Source: Taxillus chinensis
Taxonomy: Eukaryota > Streptophyta > Magnoliopsida > Santalales > Loranthaceae
DNA: 64,000 bases
Direction: 5' to 3'
Assembly (NCBI GenBank): GCA_023512835.1
Contig: CM042088.1
Coordinates: forward strand, 54,433,579 to 54,497,578
Under the pieces are notes generated by a model, which saw only the letters and a program-made list of their open reading frames with translations, was not told the origin of the DNA and made no database searches. A program made the translations under genes and the position numbers. This document shows, piece by piece, positions 1 through 9,725 of this stretch. Every line of letters begins with the position of its first letter. Positions within the stretch are counted from its first letter, which is position 1.

Positions 1-249
1 CAGGTTGGGTTTGATGCGCTGGAGGGGAGAGAGATGAAGCTGGTGCAGTGGTCCGGTGGTCCTCCGGGATCTCGGCGTCTGTGGCGTGGCTTCGAGGGTG
101 AGGACAAACGGGGAAGAGAGAGGGAGGAAGAAGACGATGCGGTTAGGTGGTAAGGGATAAGATTGAGAGAGAGAGAGTGTGAGTTTTTATTTTTTATTTT
201 GTTTTGTATTTTGTTTTTGTTATTTTGATTTGTTTTATCAGAATATTGA
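1..249. other. Unassigned left flank
   Basis: A moderately GC-rich stretch runs to about position 170, followed by a GA-rich run and a T-rich stretch. No ORF or known domain is supported. It could be plant flank of the viral insertion or the edge of a gene outside the window. Confidence 0.3.
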
Positions 250-293
250 GACGTGTGTTTTATGCATACTATATATAGTTATGTGGTCCTAAT
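250..293. other. Left fragment of endogenous geminivirus, cut off by the chromovirus
   Basis: Bases 271-293 match the part of the viral Rep gene seen at about 10071-10093, and the bases just before resemble intergenic-region sequence. The last four bases, TAAT (290-293), recur right after the retroelement at 5802-5805. The element therefore inserted into viral DNA, and this piece was once joined to 5806 onward. Confidence 0.7.
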
Positions 294-679
294 TGTCACG
301 GGGTCAGCTTTTATAGCAGCTTAACCCGTGCGGCACCTAGTTCCCACCCGTACGAAGGAACGCTAGGTCAGCCTAACTCGTCGCATTTGGATCGGAACCC
401 ATCGATCCGTTGTAAAGCATTTGTGTAGGGAAGCGCTTAGCCGAAGATCGATTTAAACGAAGGCAACAAATGATTGTATTGATTGCTTGAAAGCTTTACA
501 ACATCACTCCCCTACATATAGATGTTAACACTTTTCTGGCTATGTCGCCAGGAGACATCATATATGATCGAAATCTAAAATCTCTACAACTTACTCTATA
601 AGCTAAGTACAACACTTTACAAAGGGGAAAATACCCCAAAATGGCCTAAGTATGCTAGGATAAGCCTCGGTCCGTAACA
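294..679 (-). repeat. 3' LTR of the chromovirus
   Basis: 386 bp, starting TG and ending CA on the plus strand. It aligns along its whole length with 5417-5801. The end of the pol frame (stop at 655-657) runs about 25 bases into this LTR. Confidence 0.93.
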
Positions 680-3600
680 TTCTCCCCCACCCGATTTCGC
701 AGCGTCCTCGTTGCGTCTTCGGCTTCCTCGAACTCGTCGAACTGCTGGATGTAGCGTTCGGTTTCTTCCCGGTACTCTTCAATCTCTTTGGAGAATTGCC
801 CCAGATCCTCTTCCTTCTCCCAGCTTGCCTCTTCAACCGGCCTGTTCTTCCATTGGACGTAGTACTCCACCCGGCTTGAATCTACGCCCCTTCTTGGCAC
901 AACTCTACGAGAGTGGATTTTCTCTATCTCTTTATCGTAGGTCTTGCCCGTTGATGCTGTTGGTGTCTGCACCGCCCGTTGTCCGCTCGTATCTTCCAAG
1001 TCTTCGTGGTAAGGCTTGAGCAAACTAACGTGGAATACCGGATGCCTTTGTAAGCTAGTCGGGAGGTCCAATTTGTATGAGACCTTCCCAACTCTCTTAA
1101 GTACTTTGAAAGGCCCCTCATATCGGCGCACCAAACCCTTATGCAATTGTCTGAGTGCTTTGGTTTGGCGCAGAAGGAGTTTGAGCATCACCATGTCTCC
1201 TTCCTGAAATTCCAAGGGTCTCCTTTGTTGATCCGCCCACTTCTTCATCTTCTTCGCCGCTTTGTGCAAGTATGCCCTGGCCAAATCCGTCTGTTCATGC
1301 CATCCTTTTGCAAACTTGAACGCCGCGGGGCTTTTTCTAGTGTACCCCCGAGTGATGGAAGTGGGCGTCAATGGTTGCTGCCCAGTTACGAGTTTGAATG
1401 GACTCTCGTTCGTGGACTCGCTCTTCTGCAAGTTATATGAGAATTAGGCTATGTCCAACAACTTGGCCCAATCTCTTTGGTTGTCACTCACATAGTGCCT
1501 CAGATACAGCTCCAATAAGCCATTGACACGTTCAGTTTGGCCGTCTGTTTGTGGGTGGAAACTTGTTGAAAAGTTTAAGTCTGAACCCATTATCCGAAAC
1601 AGCTCGGTCCAAAACCACCCAGTAAATCGAGAGTCCCGATCGCTCACGATTGTCTTTGGAATGCCCCAGTACTTGACCACGTACTTGAAGAATAGTCGGG
1701 CCGTGTCGTCTGCCGTGCAGTCCTTCGGAGCTGGAATGAAAACTCCATACTTAGAGAATTAGTCGACCACAACAATGATCGTTCCGCATCCTTCGGATCT
1801 TGGGAGACAAACAATGAAGTCCATCGAAACACTTTCCCAAGGTCTTTCTGGAGTGGGCAACGGTTCTAACAGTCCCGCCGATTGTCGATTCTCTATCTTG
1901 TCTTGCTGGCACACAAGACAAGTCCTCACGTACACTTGGACGTCGTCGTAAAGTTGAGGCCAATAGTAGCTCCGTTCCACCAACGCCAAGGTACGATCGA
2001 CTCCAGGATGGCCAGCCCACCGCGAGTCGTGACATTCTTTGAGGATATCTCTCCTCAAACTTCCCCATTTAGGAACGTACACCCGTTCCCCTCGAGTATG
2101 GAGCAAGTCATCCCTTAGCCAAAATCGCCGCATTTTCCCAGCTTTGACGCATTCCACCAAGGACTTGGCTAATGGATCGTGCTCCATTCCTTCCTTCAAT
2201 TTGTCCACCAGGGGGAATTGTGGTTGGCTAATGGCTACGAGTTCCGCCTTTCGACTTAGTGCATCGGCCACCACATTATTTGTGCCCGGTGTGTACTTGA
2301 GCACAAAGTCAAATTCCGCTAGGAGTCCTTGCCACCGTGCTTGCTTCGGAGTTAAGTTCCTTTGAGTTAGAAAATAACTCGTAGCAATATTGTCTGTCTT
2401 CACCACGAACTTGGACCCTAGCAAGTAATGCCTCCACACCCGAAGGCAATGCATAACTGCCGTCATCTCCTTTTCATGCACCGCGTACCTCCGTTCGGTG
2501 CCATTAAGTTTCCGGCTTTCATATGCTACAAGATGTCCCTTCTGCATTAAAACTCCACCGATGGCAAAGTCTGAAGCATCCGTGTGAACTTCATAAGGCT
2601 TCGTATGGTCCGGTAGTGCCATCACCGGTCCATTTGTCACGGCTTGCTTCAACTTCTCAAATGCCTCTCGGCAAGCATCATCCCACACCCAAGTCTTGTT
2701 CTTCTTTAGTAGTTCCGTCAAGGGTGTGGCAATGTAGGAATAGCCGTGGATGAATCTTCTATAGTAGTTAACCAAGCCAAGGAAGGAACGCATTTCAGGG
2801 ACTTTCTTGGGCGTCTCCCATTCCTTGATGGCTAACACTTTCTTGTTATCCATCTTCAACTTGCCGCCGCCGATAATGTGACCCAAGAAGGGCACTTCCT
2901 TCTTCGCAAAGTCACATTTCTCCTTCTTCACAAAGAGTTGGTTCTCCCTTAAGATTTGAAAAACCCGTCGTAGATGTGCCTTGTGTTCCTCCAAGGTTTT
3001 GCTGTAGACGACAATGTCATCAAGGTACACCACAACGAATCTGTCCAAGTATGGTTGGAAGATCCGGTTCATCAACGTACAAAATGTGGCAGGGGCGTTT
3101 GTGAGGCCAAAGGGCATCACCAAGAACTCGTAAGAGTCGTATCTTGTGACGCACGCCGTCTTTGCCTCATCACCTTCGGCTATCAGCACTTGCCAATATC
3201 CCAACCGTAAGTCTAGCTTTGAGAACCATCTTGCAGCACCAAGTTGATCAAAGAGGTTGGATATAAGTGGGATGGGGTAGCTGTTCTTCACCGTTATCTT
3301 GTTCAGTGCCCTATAGTCAATGCACAGCCGCATCGACCCATCGTGCTTCTTTTGGAACAACACCGGTGCTCCAAATGGCGCTTTGGATGGCCGAATGAAT
3401 CCGGCATCCAACAAGTCCTTCAATTGTTTCCGAAGTTCCTCCAACTCCGGTGGTGCCATCCGATAGGGCACCGCAGCAGTAGGCCTTGCACCGGCCTCTA
3501 GCTCGATCCTGTGGTCCACCTCTCGCTTCGGCGGAAGTTGTTTGGGGAGTTCGGGTGGCATAACGTCCCCAAACTCTTCAAGGACCATCTTCACTTCCGT

Positions 3601-5349
3601 TGGGGGCTCCTCCCCAACACTTGGGCATCTTTCCTTCACCATAGCAATGAAGGTTGGCTCCTGTCGCCTAACTCCTTTAGACAGTTGGAGCGCCGAAAGA
3701 GACCTCGCCTTGAGCTCTTCTTCCCGCATTACCTTCACCATGCACGTTTTCCCCTCGTCCATGATGCACATTGTGTTGGTGCTAGGAATTGGAATTGCCC
3801 GCACCTGGTCAACGAACTCCATCCCCAGCACCATGGGATAGTCGTCCATCGACACCACGGAGAGATTCACCTTGCCTCTCCACTCGCCAATACTTAGCTC
3901 AACACCTCGAGCCACGCCATGGATTGGACTAGCGCTGGAGTTCACCACCTTCAGCCAGCCCTTCTCTTCCTTGTAGACTATCCCCAGTCTACGAGCTTCT
4001 TCGACCTTGATGATGTTGTTGGTCGCACCCGTGTCCACCAAGGCCTTAGTTTCAAGGTTATTGGCCTTAGCGAGCACGTACATGCGCCCCTTCTGTCTTC
4101 CGGATGGTGGCACCTCCACCTTCGCCTTGACTGCATTTAGGAGTTGCAAGGAACCAAGTCTAGGATCCCTCGCGTCTCCTCCTTCGTCTTCATTGATCAT
4201 CGCGGAGAGCTTGGAGCGCTTCGGGCACTCGAACGCCTTGTGAGGGCCTTCACAAAGGAAACAAGAGATCTTTGGCTTCTCCTCGTCCTTGGAACCATTC
4301 GCGAAGTGTTTTGGGTGAAAGTTCTTACACAGTTGGAAGGGTCTCCCTTTTCCTTCACTCCGGTTGTCTCCCCCACGTTTCTCCTTGTGGAACCTGTTCG
4401 CCTTGGAAATCGATGAAGAACTGGTGGTTTTCTCCGGCTTCTTGTATTCGATGAGTGATTCGGCCACCGCTATGGCCGACGCCAGGTCCTGCACATTTCT
4501 CCGCTGCAGCTCCAATTTCGCCCATTGTTGCAATCCGTCCATGAAGGAAAATAATGAATCCTTCGCGGACATGTCCGGGATCTCCAAGATGAGCTCTGAA
4601 AATTCGCGGACGTACTCCCGCACCGTGCCTTTATGGGTAAGGCGCCGAAGTTTCGCCCGGGACTCGTCTTCCGCATTCTGGGGATAGAACTGGGCCTTGA
4701 TCTCCCGCTTGAAATCCGCCCAGTTGTTAATAATGCATAATCCGCACTCCTTGTCGGCATATCGTCGCCTCCACCACATCATAGTCGAATCGACTAAGTA
4801 TAGCGGAGCAGTCTTCACCTTCTTTGCCTCGTCAACAATATTCAAGACATCGAAGTACTGCTCCATGGTCCAGAGGAAGTTGTCTAACTCCCTTGCATTC
4901 CTAGACCCAGCATAGGTCTTAGGCTTTGGCACATCGATTTTGGAGCTAGAATGGCCGCCAACGCCACCTTGGGTGACCGCCATCTTACAGAGAGACCAAT
5001 CCGCCTTGATCTCTTTGATTTCCTCTTGCATCGCCAGGATTTGGGACATGAGAGAACCCTTCAAGCCCTCAAATCGAGAGTTCATGTCGTCCATGACGGA
5101 GTTGAGAAGCCCTTGCATCCTCCCATAGCTTTCCTCACCCTCTGAGTCCAGCTTTTTGATGCTTTCAGTGTGCTCCTCGACCACCTCCATCTGTTCGGCT
5201 AACGCCAACTCTAATTTGGCTAGCCGACTCTCCAGCGGACATGTTTCCCTCGAAACGGACTTATCTCTCCTCCGTTCCTTAGCGTGGTGCTCCTTGTCGT
5301 GGCCTTCGTGGTCGCCACCACTAATGACAACAGATCCTCCGTTTGTCAT
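655..5349 (-). pseudogene. Chromovirus gag-pol polyprotein with two internal stops
   Basis: This single frame of about 1565 codons encodes the retroelement structural and replication proteins. In order, with approximate residues: Gag with a CX2CX3HX4C zinc knuckle (about 362-374); aspartic protease with DTGA (about 438); reverse transcriptase with the YLDD active site (about 776); RNase H with DAS (about 925); integrase with an HHCC zinc finger (about 1105-1145) and later catalytic core. TAA stops interrupt integrase at 1759-1761 and 1444-1446; the frame continues in register after each. The C-terminus has a chromodomain (YYVQWKN, then EASWE), which in this family targets integration to chromatin. 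The product would lack the integrase end, so the copy is probably dead although otherwise well preserved. Confidence 0.9.
680..692 (-). other. Polypurine tract of the chromovirus
   Basis: On the minus strand a purine run (GGGTGGGGGAGAA) directly precedes the LTR. In this family such a tract primes plus-strand DNA synthesis. It lies inside the coding frame. Confidence 0.75.
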
Positions 5350-5402
5350 TTTTATACTGTCTCGAAGTTTTTGATTGTTCTACCGAACTTAGCACCAACC
5401 GT

Positions 5403-5414
5403 GCTCTGATACCA
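5403..5414 (-). other. Primer binding site, initiator-Met tRNA type
   Basis: The minus strand reads TGGTATCAGAGC two bases inside the 5' LTR. This is the classic complement to the 3' end of plant initiator methionine tRNA and fixes the element's orientation. Confidence 0.92.
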
Positions 5415-5416
5415 CT

Positions 5417-5801
5417 TGTCACGGGGTCAGCCTTTATAGCAGCTTAACCTGTGCGGCACCTAGTTCCCACCCGTACGAAGGAACGCTAGGTCAGCCTAAC
5501 TCGTCGCATTTGGATCGGAACCCATCGATCCGTTGTAAAGCATTTGTGTAGGGAAGCGCTTAGCCGAAGATCGATTTAAACGAAGGCAACAAACGATTGT
5601 ATTGATTGCTTGAAAGCTTTACAACATCACTCCTCTACATATAGATGTTAACACTTTTCTGGCTATGTCGCCAGGAGACATCATATATGATCGAAATCTA
5701 AAATCTCTACAACTTACTCTATAAGCTAAGTACAACACTTTACAAAGGGGAAATACCCCAAAATGGCCTAAGTATGCTAGGATAAGCCTCGGTCCATGAC
5801 A
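5417..5801 (-). repeat. 5' LTR of the chromovirus
   Basis: 385 bp, starting TG and ending CA, about 98% identical to 294-679. It should hold the element's promoter. It is followed by the TAAT target duplication at 5802-5805. Confidence 0.93.
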
Positions 5802-5805
5802 TAAT

Positions 5806-5871
5806 GATCTAGTTATGTGGTCCTAATGACGTGTTTTATGCAACACGTTTTCTCAGTAGCGTGTTGCTGAA
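5806..5871. other. Scrambled short viral modules
   Basis: A Rep-derived piece (GTTATGTGGTCCTAATGA, also in the intact Rep at about 10078) abuts a piece of the virion-side intergenic region (ATGC through GCTGAAG, compare 6897-6928). That piece joins the Rep ATPase region at about 5872. Counting 271-293 and 5886-5906, the Rep piece occurs three times around the insertion point. Confidence 0.7.
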
Positions 5872-6641
5872 GCAAGATGACCACGTATATAGTTATGTGG
5901 TCCTAATGATCTAGCCCACGCAATTTTCGCAGTTCTACTAGGACCTTCAATAATTACAGATAATGGGCGATCAATATTTATTCGTTTTCGAAATCCATTA
6001 TGAAAATCTGGCTGCGCAGCAGTATCCATAACAAATTGATCACCTAACCATTGTTCTAGATCGTCGGGAATAATAAAAGAATTGTGCTGCCATTTTGGAA
6101 TAAAAATGGCAGGCGGCGGAGCAAATATCCTGCCGATGTTAGAAGAAATATTGTGATATTGCAGTAAAAATGTTTTTGGATCCTTATCTCGAATGATCTG
6201 TAATGCCGACTCTTTTGACCCGGTGTTTAAAGCCTCGGCATATACGTCTTTATTAGATTGATTACTGACATTTGCAGATCGCCGGTCGGTCTGGAATTCA
6301 TCGTGTTGAATTGTGTCACCATCTTTGTCAAGGTACGCATTGACATCGGAACTTGACTGTGCACCTTGGATATGACAATGGAATAAGCTTGATTGATGTG
6401 GAGAGACCAAATCAAGGATCCGTTGATTGTAACACTGGAATTTGCCCTCAAATTGGATGAGAGCATGTATGTGTGGCTCTCCGTTTTCGTGAAATTCCCT
6501 GCAAACCATAATGAATTTCTTATTGACGGGGGTTGGGATATTTTGCAACTGGGATAGTGCTTCGTGTTTAGAAAGAGAACAACGAGGGTATGTGAGGAAA
6601 AAATTCCGGGCAGTTATCTAGAATCGGCTGGCGGATGACAT
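5872..6641 (-). pseudogene. rep (C1): Truncated geminivirus Rep, copy A
   Basis: Rep initiates rolling-circle replication by nicking the origin hairpin. Copy A keeps the rolling-circle motifs ([15 protein letters not shown]) and the start of the helicase domain. The frame is opened by ATG at 6639-6641 but stopped at codon 8, where copy B has CAG and this copy has TAG. It is cut off after about residue 255, just past Walker A. The Walker A segment reads GPSRTAKIA: the final glycine of the motif and the following threonine are both replaced. The origin hairpin lies upstream, as in free virus. Disablement is clear. Confidence 0.92.
6227..6466 (-). pseudogene. C4-like ORF inside Rep copy A
   Basis: A 79-codon ORF sits in another frame within the Rep N-terminal region, where begomovirus-like viruses keep C4, a small symptom and silencing-related protein. 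Copy B has the same ORF with few changes. It starts slightly downstream of the usual C4 position. Overlap with the Rep frame alone could preserve it, so function is uncertain. Confidence 0.4.
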
Positions 6642-6757
6642 GTTTGGTAAATAAGGGTTAACACCGATCGGAGCTCGTAAAAAGTCCCCGGTTGATTTGG
6701 TGTTTTTGTGTTGAATTTATAGTAGGAGCCGCACCACTGTACGCTACGTGACACGTA

Positions 6758-6791
6758 TAGGTCATCCGGAATAATATTACCGGATGACCTA
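6758..6791 (+). promoter_or_regulatory. Geminivirus replication origin hairpin, copy A
   Basis: A perfect 12-bp stem (TAGGTCATCCGG and its complement) encloses a 10-base loop. The conserved nonanucleotide TAATATTAC lies at 6772-6780. In geminiviruses Rep nicks within this nonanucleotide to start rolling-circle replication. Confidence 0.95.
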
Positions 6792-6840
6792 CTCCCTCAT
6801 CTGATGCAAAATGACGTCGCATTTGTATTGCAAATGGAAC

Positions 6841-6881
6841 GTGGTCCCACCAATGTAGTGCATCGAGTGGTTCGTGGTCCC
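6841..6881 (+). promoter_or_regulatory. Two conserved late element (CLE) boxes, copy A
   Basis: GTGGTCCC occurs at 6841-6848 and 6874-6881. This octamer is the geminivirus conserved late element, linked to activation of virion-sense promoters by the C2/TrAP protein. Both boxes recur at 11026-11033 and 11059-11066, and inverted at 12887-12894 and 12920-12927. Confidence 0.75.
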
Positions 6882-7135
6882 TATTACTAGAGTGTTATGC
6901 ACGTTTTCTCAGTGGCGTGTTGCTGAAGTCATTGCGGTCCGCACTACATTAAATAATGCAAAAGCGTGCTTGTAGTGGTGGAAAAAGATCCGTATTTTAC
7001 GGTGGACGGTGCATCTTCGGAATAAGATAGAATATCTTAATGATTCCTTTGTCCGGAAGGAACATGTGGGATGTTCTATTAATGGGTCCCATTCGTTGTC
7101 CTGGCGAGCCCGTAATGAATTGAGATTGCAGGGGT

Positions 7136-7402
7136 GTGTGTGAAGAGTTTGCGAGGCCCGGTTTAATTGCGTGGGTAGTTGGTTTTTTTGTGGGCTTTCA
7201 ATTGACTCTCGTGATATATCATGCTATACTCCTTAGAAAATTATCCAAGTTCTTACGGGCAGTTTGTGCAGATGTGCATAGACCGTTTTTTGTCGGATCA
7301 GTTATACCAGTGGAAGACATTGTTGACTGTAACTCAGGGTCCAGTAAAGGATTTCTGTCGAGTCGAAGGGGAGAAGATAAGGCAACTCCGGTGTCGAAGT
7401 AG
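7136..7402 (+). CDS. Possible small hydrophobic virion-sense protein, no ATG
   Basis: An open frame with no methionine codon; GTG at 7136 is the first possible start and TGA lies upstream at 7121-7123. Its first part encodes a strong membrane-like segment (AWVVGFFVGFQLTLVIY) followed by basic residues. Some geminiviruses have a small membrane movement protein at this position. The later half overlaps the V2-like ORF and may be a shadow. It may instead be a decayed gene or be expressed by splicing. Copy B lacks it. Confidence 0.3.
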   Translation: MCEEFARPGLIAWVVGFFVGFQLTLVIYHAILLRKLSKFLRAVCADVHRPFFVGSVIPVEDIVDCNSGSSKGFLSSRRGEDKATPVSK

Positions 7403-7532
7403 GAAGGTCAGTCGTTCTTCGGATTATTGGGTTAAACGTGTAGCTATTCGTGAGTTAGAGCATTTAATTAGAGATGGATGGAATGGGGACCCCATCACGG
7501 CTAAGGACGCCTCGATATCAGCCGGCTGGTAA
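7221..7532 (+). CDS. V2-like (pre-coat) ORF, copy A
   Basis: A 103-codon ORF begins at ATG 7221 and overlaps the coat-protein start by about 60 bases in another frame. Position, size and overlap are those of the geminivirus V2/pre-coat gene, which acts in movement or silencing suppression. I see no diagnostic motif, so the assignment rests on position. The middle (RSRKVSRSSDYWVKR) is basic. Copy B has lost the start and first 24 codons in a deletion. Confidence 0.5.
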   Translation: MLYSLENYPSSYGQFVQMCIDRFLSDQLYQWKTLLTVTQGPVKDFCRVEGEKIRQLRCRSRKVSRSSDYWVKRVAIRELEHLIRDGWNGDPITAKDASISAGW

Positions 7533-8237
7533 ACGGTCACTTCTCAGTGGTAGTGTTGGCCGAAGGCCACCTTTCCGTAATCGTCGTGGTAGTAGGATAA
7601 CTGCTCAGACCAAGTATGTGCAGTACGTGCCGCGATGGTATCGAAAACGATCAAGAGTTGATCGTCGTGGAGTCGAAGTGTTTACACATGATTTAGATAA
7701 GATCACCTTTGATGGTAAGGGTGATGTTCGTGTATTGAACGCTATTAAATTGGGTAACAGCAAGCATGAACGTCAGAGTGATAAAATCGTTGTAAAGGGG
7801 ATCCGTCTGTTGGGTAATGTTGTTTTTGGCCCAACGATCGTGAGGCAGAAACGCATCACGTTGTTTTACTCATTGTGGCTGATGACAAGGTTGGTGATAG
7901 CAGTCCAAATGCAGATGATATATTCTCATCCATTGGGCCGGCTAGTCCTAAAACGTGGACCGTACGAAGGGACATGGATGATCGGTTCCGAATTATTCGA
8001 AGGATGAAGTTGTCACTAGAAGGAGGTGCAGATGCCTCACATGCGAAATGCCATATTGAGTTAGTTGATAAGTGGATCGATACTAATATTTAGACAGACT
8101 ATCGAGATGCATTATTTGGGCCAGCTGACGGAATAGCAAGAGGCGCATTATATTTGGTCGCTGCTGTTGTTAATGGTAGTCCATGTCATTATACACTCCG
8201 AGTTGAAATACGTTTTCGTAACTGTTATTTATTGTAA
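7474..8237 (+). pseudogene. CP (V1): Geminivirus coat protein, copy A, frameshifted
   Basis: The coat protein packages circular ssDNA. The N-terminal third is arginine-rich, as expected for the DNA-binding and nuclear-localisation region. The later part resembles the family beta-barrel (DDRFRIIRR, then RVEIRFRNCYLL at the end). Copy A lacks a net four bases near 7833-7845 relative to copy B, which breaks the frame. It also carries an in-frame TAG at 8091-8093, 48 codons before the natural end. Copy B has the same TAG, so that stop predates the separation of the copies. DNA-B nuclear shuttle proteins are related and a less likely alternative. Confidence 0.82.
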
Positions 8238-8259
8238 TGTAGGTTGATTGTGTTTTGTA

Positions 8260-9213
8260 ATGGATATGGAGGATTTACATACAGGAATAATTGAAGGTGT
8301 AAACTCCAACGATTATGAAGGAATTGAACTTTCGTTGCCAAATCTGTTTGACAAAGTGCGAATGAAATTTAGTGGTAAAAGCATGAAAATTGACAAGATA
8401 TTAGTGCGATATTCTGCACTATGCCCGCCTAATGCACGGGGATACGTGCGCTTGGAGGTTATAGACAGGCGATTAAATGGTGCAGATGGTTTACAAGCAT
8501 ATTATGTCATTCCAGTGGATTGTCATTGCGAGTTGACATACCACGGTAATGGGTATTGCTCGGCAAATGAGAAACAGGTACCATGGATTGTTCGATATAA
8601 GTTAGAAGACTCTAACATTCACGCGGGTGTGCGTTATTGCAAGATGCTAGGGTTTTTGCAATACGCATCGGCTGATATGCCAGGGGAACAGGCCCTTCGG
8701 GCCCCTTCGGTAAAGATATTGAACAAAAAACATGGGCCTCATAATATTTGTGTGTGGCATTGCCAACCATCAAAGCCCGTTCCATATTTGGGCCGTGCGA
8801 GATCGTTGTCGATGGGCCATTGCGAAAGTAGACTCGTGACAGGTGGGTTTGGTGAGACATCAATTGATTTGGATCACCGTTTGGGCCCTCGTCTTAGTCT
8901 CAATGGGCCTCGACTGATTGAGGAGCCATCGGACATCTGTTCGGATATTGGGCCCTCAATTAGTCAAGTAGGCTATAACCGGCCCGTGGATACCGTTACG
9001 GGTTCTGATTCTGTTGTAGTGATTGAGCCTCGAGATTTATTAGGCTTTGTCAAGGATGTTGTCGATATCTCAAGTAGTCGGTCACGTCGTGAAGGTATTG
9101 CTGACTCAAAATTGGAGACTATAGATAGTTATGTTTCGGATCGTCAAGTGCAGATAGGAACGGGAGTTGATGTGCTAGTAAATGATGATGGGAACGTTGT
9201 TCCAAGGAAGTGA
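8260..9213 (+). CDS. BC1-like movement protein in virion sense, copy A, intact ORF
   Basis: A 317-codon frame opens at ATG 8260, just 22 bases after the coat-protein stop; an in-frame TTG upstream is ignored. The first 160 residues resemble the movement protein encoded by DNA-B (BC1) of bipartite begomoviruses, notably GKSMKIDKILVRY near residue 45 and RAPSVKILNK near residue 147. In that family the protein moves viral DNA between cells at plasmodesmata. The C-terminal half is divergent. BC1 itself is complementary-sense on DNA-B, whereas this copy is virion-sense beside Rep, as in citlodaviruses. No disabling change is visible. Confidence 0.8.
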   Translation: MDMEDLHTGIIEGVNSNDYEGIELSLPNLFDKVRMKFSGKSMKIDKILVRYSALCPPNARGYVRLEVIDRRLNGADGLQAYYVIPVDCHCELTYHGNGYCSANEKQVPWIVRYKLEDSNIHAGVRYCKMLGFLQYASADMPGEQALRAPSVKILNKKHGPHNICVWHCQPSKPVPYLGRARSLSMGHCESRLVTGGFGETSIDLDHRLGPRLSLNGPRLIEEPSDICSDIGPSISQVGYNRPVDTVTGSDSVVVIEPRDLLGFVKDVVDISSSRSRREGIADSKLETIDSYVSDRQVQIGTGVDVLVNDDGNVVPRK

Positions 9214-9290
9214 ATGTATGTGGATGTGTCTCTTGAATGTAACACAATGGAATACAGAAAGGCTTATGTAGTTATTTTATTTCAACACAA

Positions 9291-9695
9291 TCAATAAATA
9301 TTAAATTGGACGTCACTAGTTTTTATCACATCATTGATATATGGGTCCAATTCAGCTAGTGCGGTCGAAACAGCTCTTATAACATGATTAATGCTAATAA
9401 CTACCACATTATCTAAATACTTCATGACATTGAATCGTATTTGACCAATAAATGCCGAAGAAGTGGGTGTTAATCTGGTCCAGATCTCGAAGTTGATCCA
9501 ACATTTGTGAATACAAAGTGATTTTCGTAGGTTATGGTTGAAGCGGATCTGGATTGTGATAATGTCGTATGGGTCTCCGAAAGGCTTTTGGCGGTGACTT
9601 ATTACCTTGAAATGTAATGGATTGTTTACTAACCATATGTACTCGCTGCGGTCAGCTTGTCCGGAAGTTATCATCTCGCCAGTCCTGTTATCCAT
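9291..9695 (-). CDS. REn (C3): Geminivirus replication enhancer REn, intact ORF
   Basis: The 134 codons match the normal REn length. The protein starts MDNRTGEMITSGQA and has the hydrophobic, positively charged layout of REn, which binds Rep and PCNA and raises viral DNA levels. It lies 30 bases downstream of the Rep stop on the same strand. In begomoviruses a C2/TrAP gene overlaps this junction; no C2 frame of 60 or more codons is present here. It is the only REn copy, because the second unit is truncated before this region. Confidence 0.85.
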   Translation of the reverse strand: MDNRTGEMITSGQADRSEYIWLVNNPLHFKVISHRQKPFGDPYDIITIQIRFNHNLRKSLCIHKCWINFEIWTRLTPTSSAFIGQIRFNVMKYLDNVVVISINHVIRAVSTALAELDPYINDVIKTSDVQFNIY

Positions 9696-9725
9696 GCGTG
9701 TAGTATGCTATGAGCAATTCTGTAG

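Larger units (their letters stand above)
294..5801 (-). mobile_element. Nearly complete Ty3/gypsy chromovirus
   Basis: This 5.5-kb LTR retrotransposon lies in minus orientation. Its LTRs (294-679 and 5417-5801) begin TG and end CA. It has a tRNA-iMet-type primer site, a polypurine tract, one gag-pol reading frame ending in a chromodomain, and a 4-bp duplication TAAT on both sides. The LTRs differ by about six substitutions, all transitions, and one single-base indel, so the insertion is young. Two in-frame stops in integrase make it non-autonomous. The chromodomain assigns it to the chromoviruses; I do not assign a clade. Both flanks are geminiviral. Confidence 0.93.
6642..7135. promoter_or_regulatory. 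Geminivirus intergenic region, copy A
   Basis: This non-coding region lies between leftward Rep and the rightward genes. It holds a Rep-side TATA element (minus TATAAAT, 6715-6721, about 75 bases before the Rep ATG), the origin hairpin (6758-6791), and two GTGGTCCC boxes on the virion side. Copy B lacks 323 bases corresponding to 6971-7293. Confidence 0.88.

Noticed and set aside
1..249. Possible first exon of a leftward gene
   Set aside because: No minus-strand ATG occurs in this stretch and no splice donor could be tied to a coding frame.
5403..5414. tRNA-like sequence TGGTATCAGAGC as part of a tRNA gene
   Set aside because: Only the primer-binding complement is present, next to an LTR. 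No cloverleaf follows.
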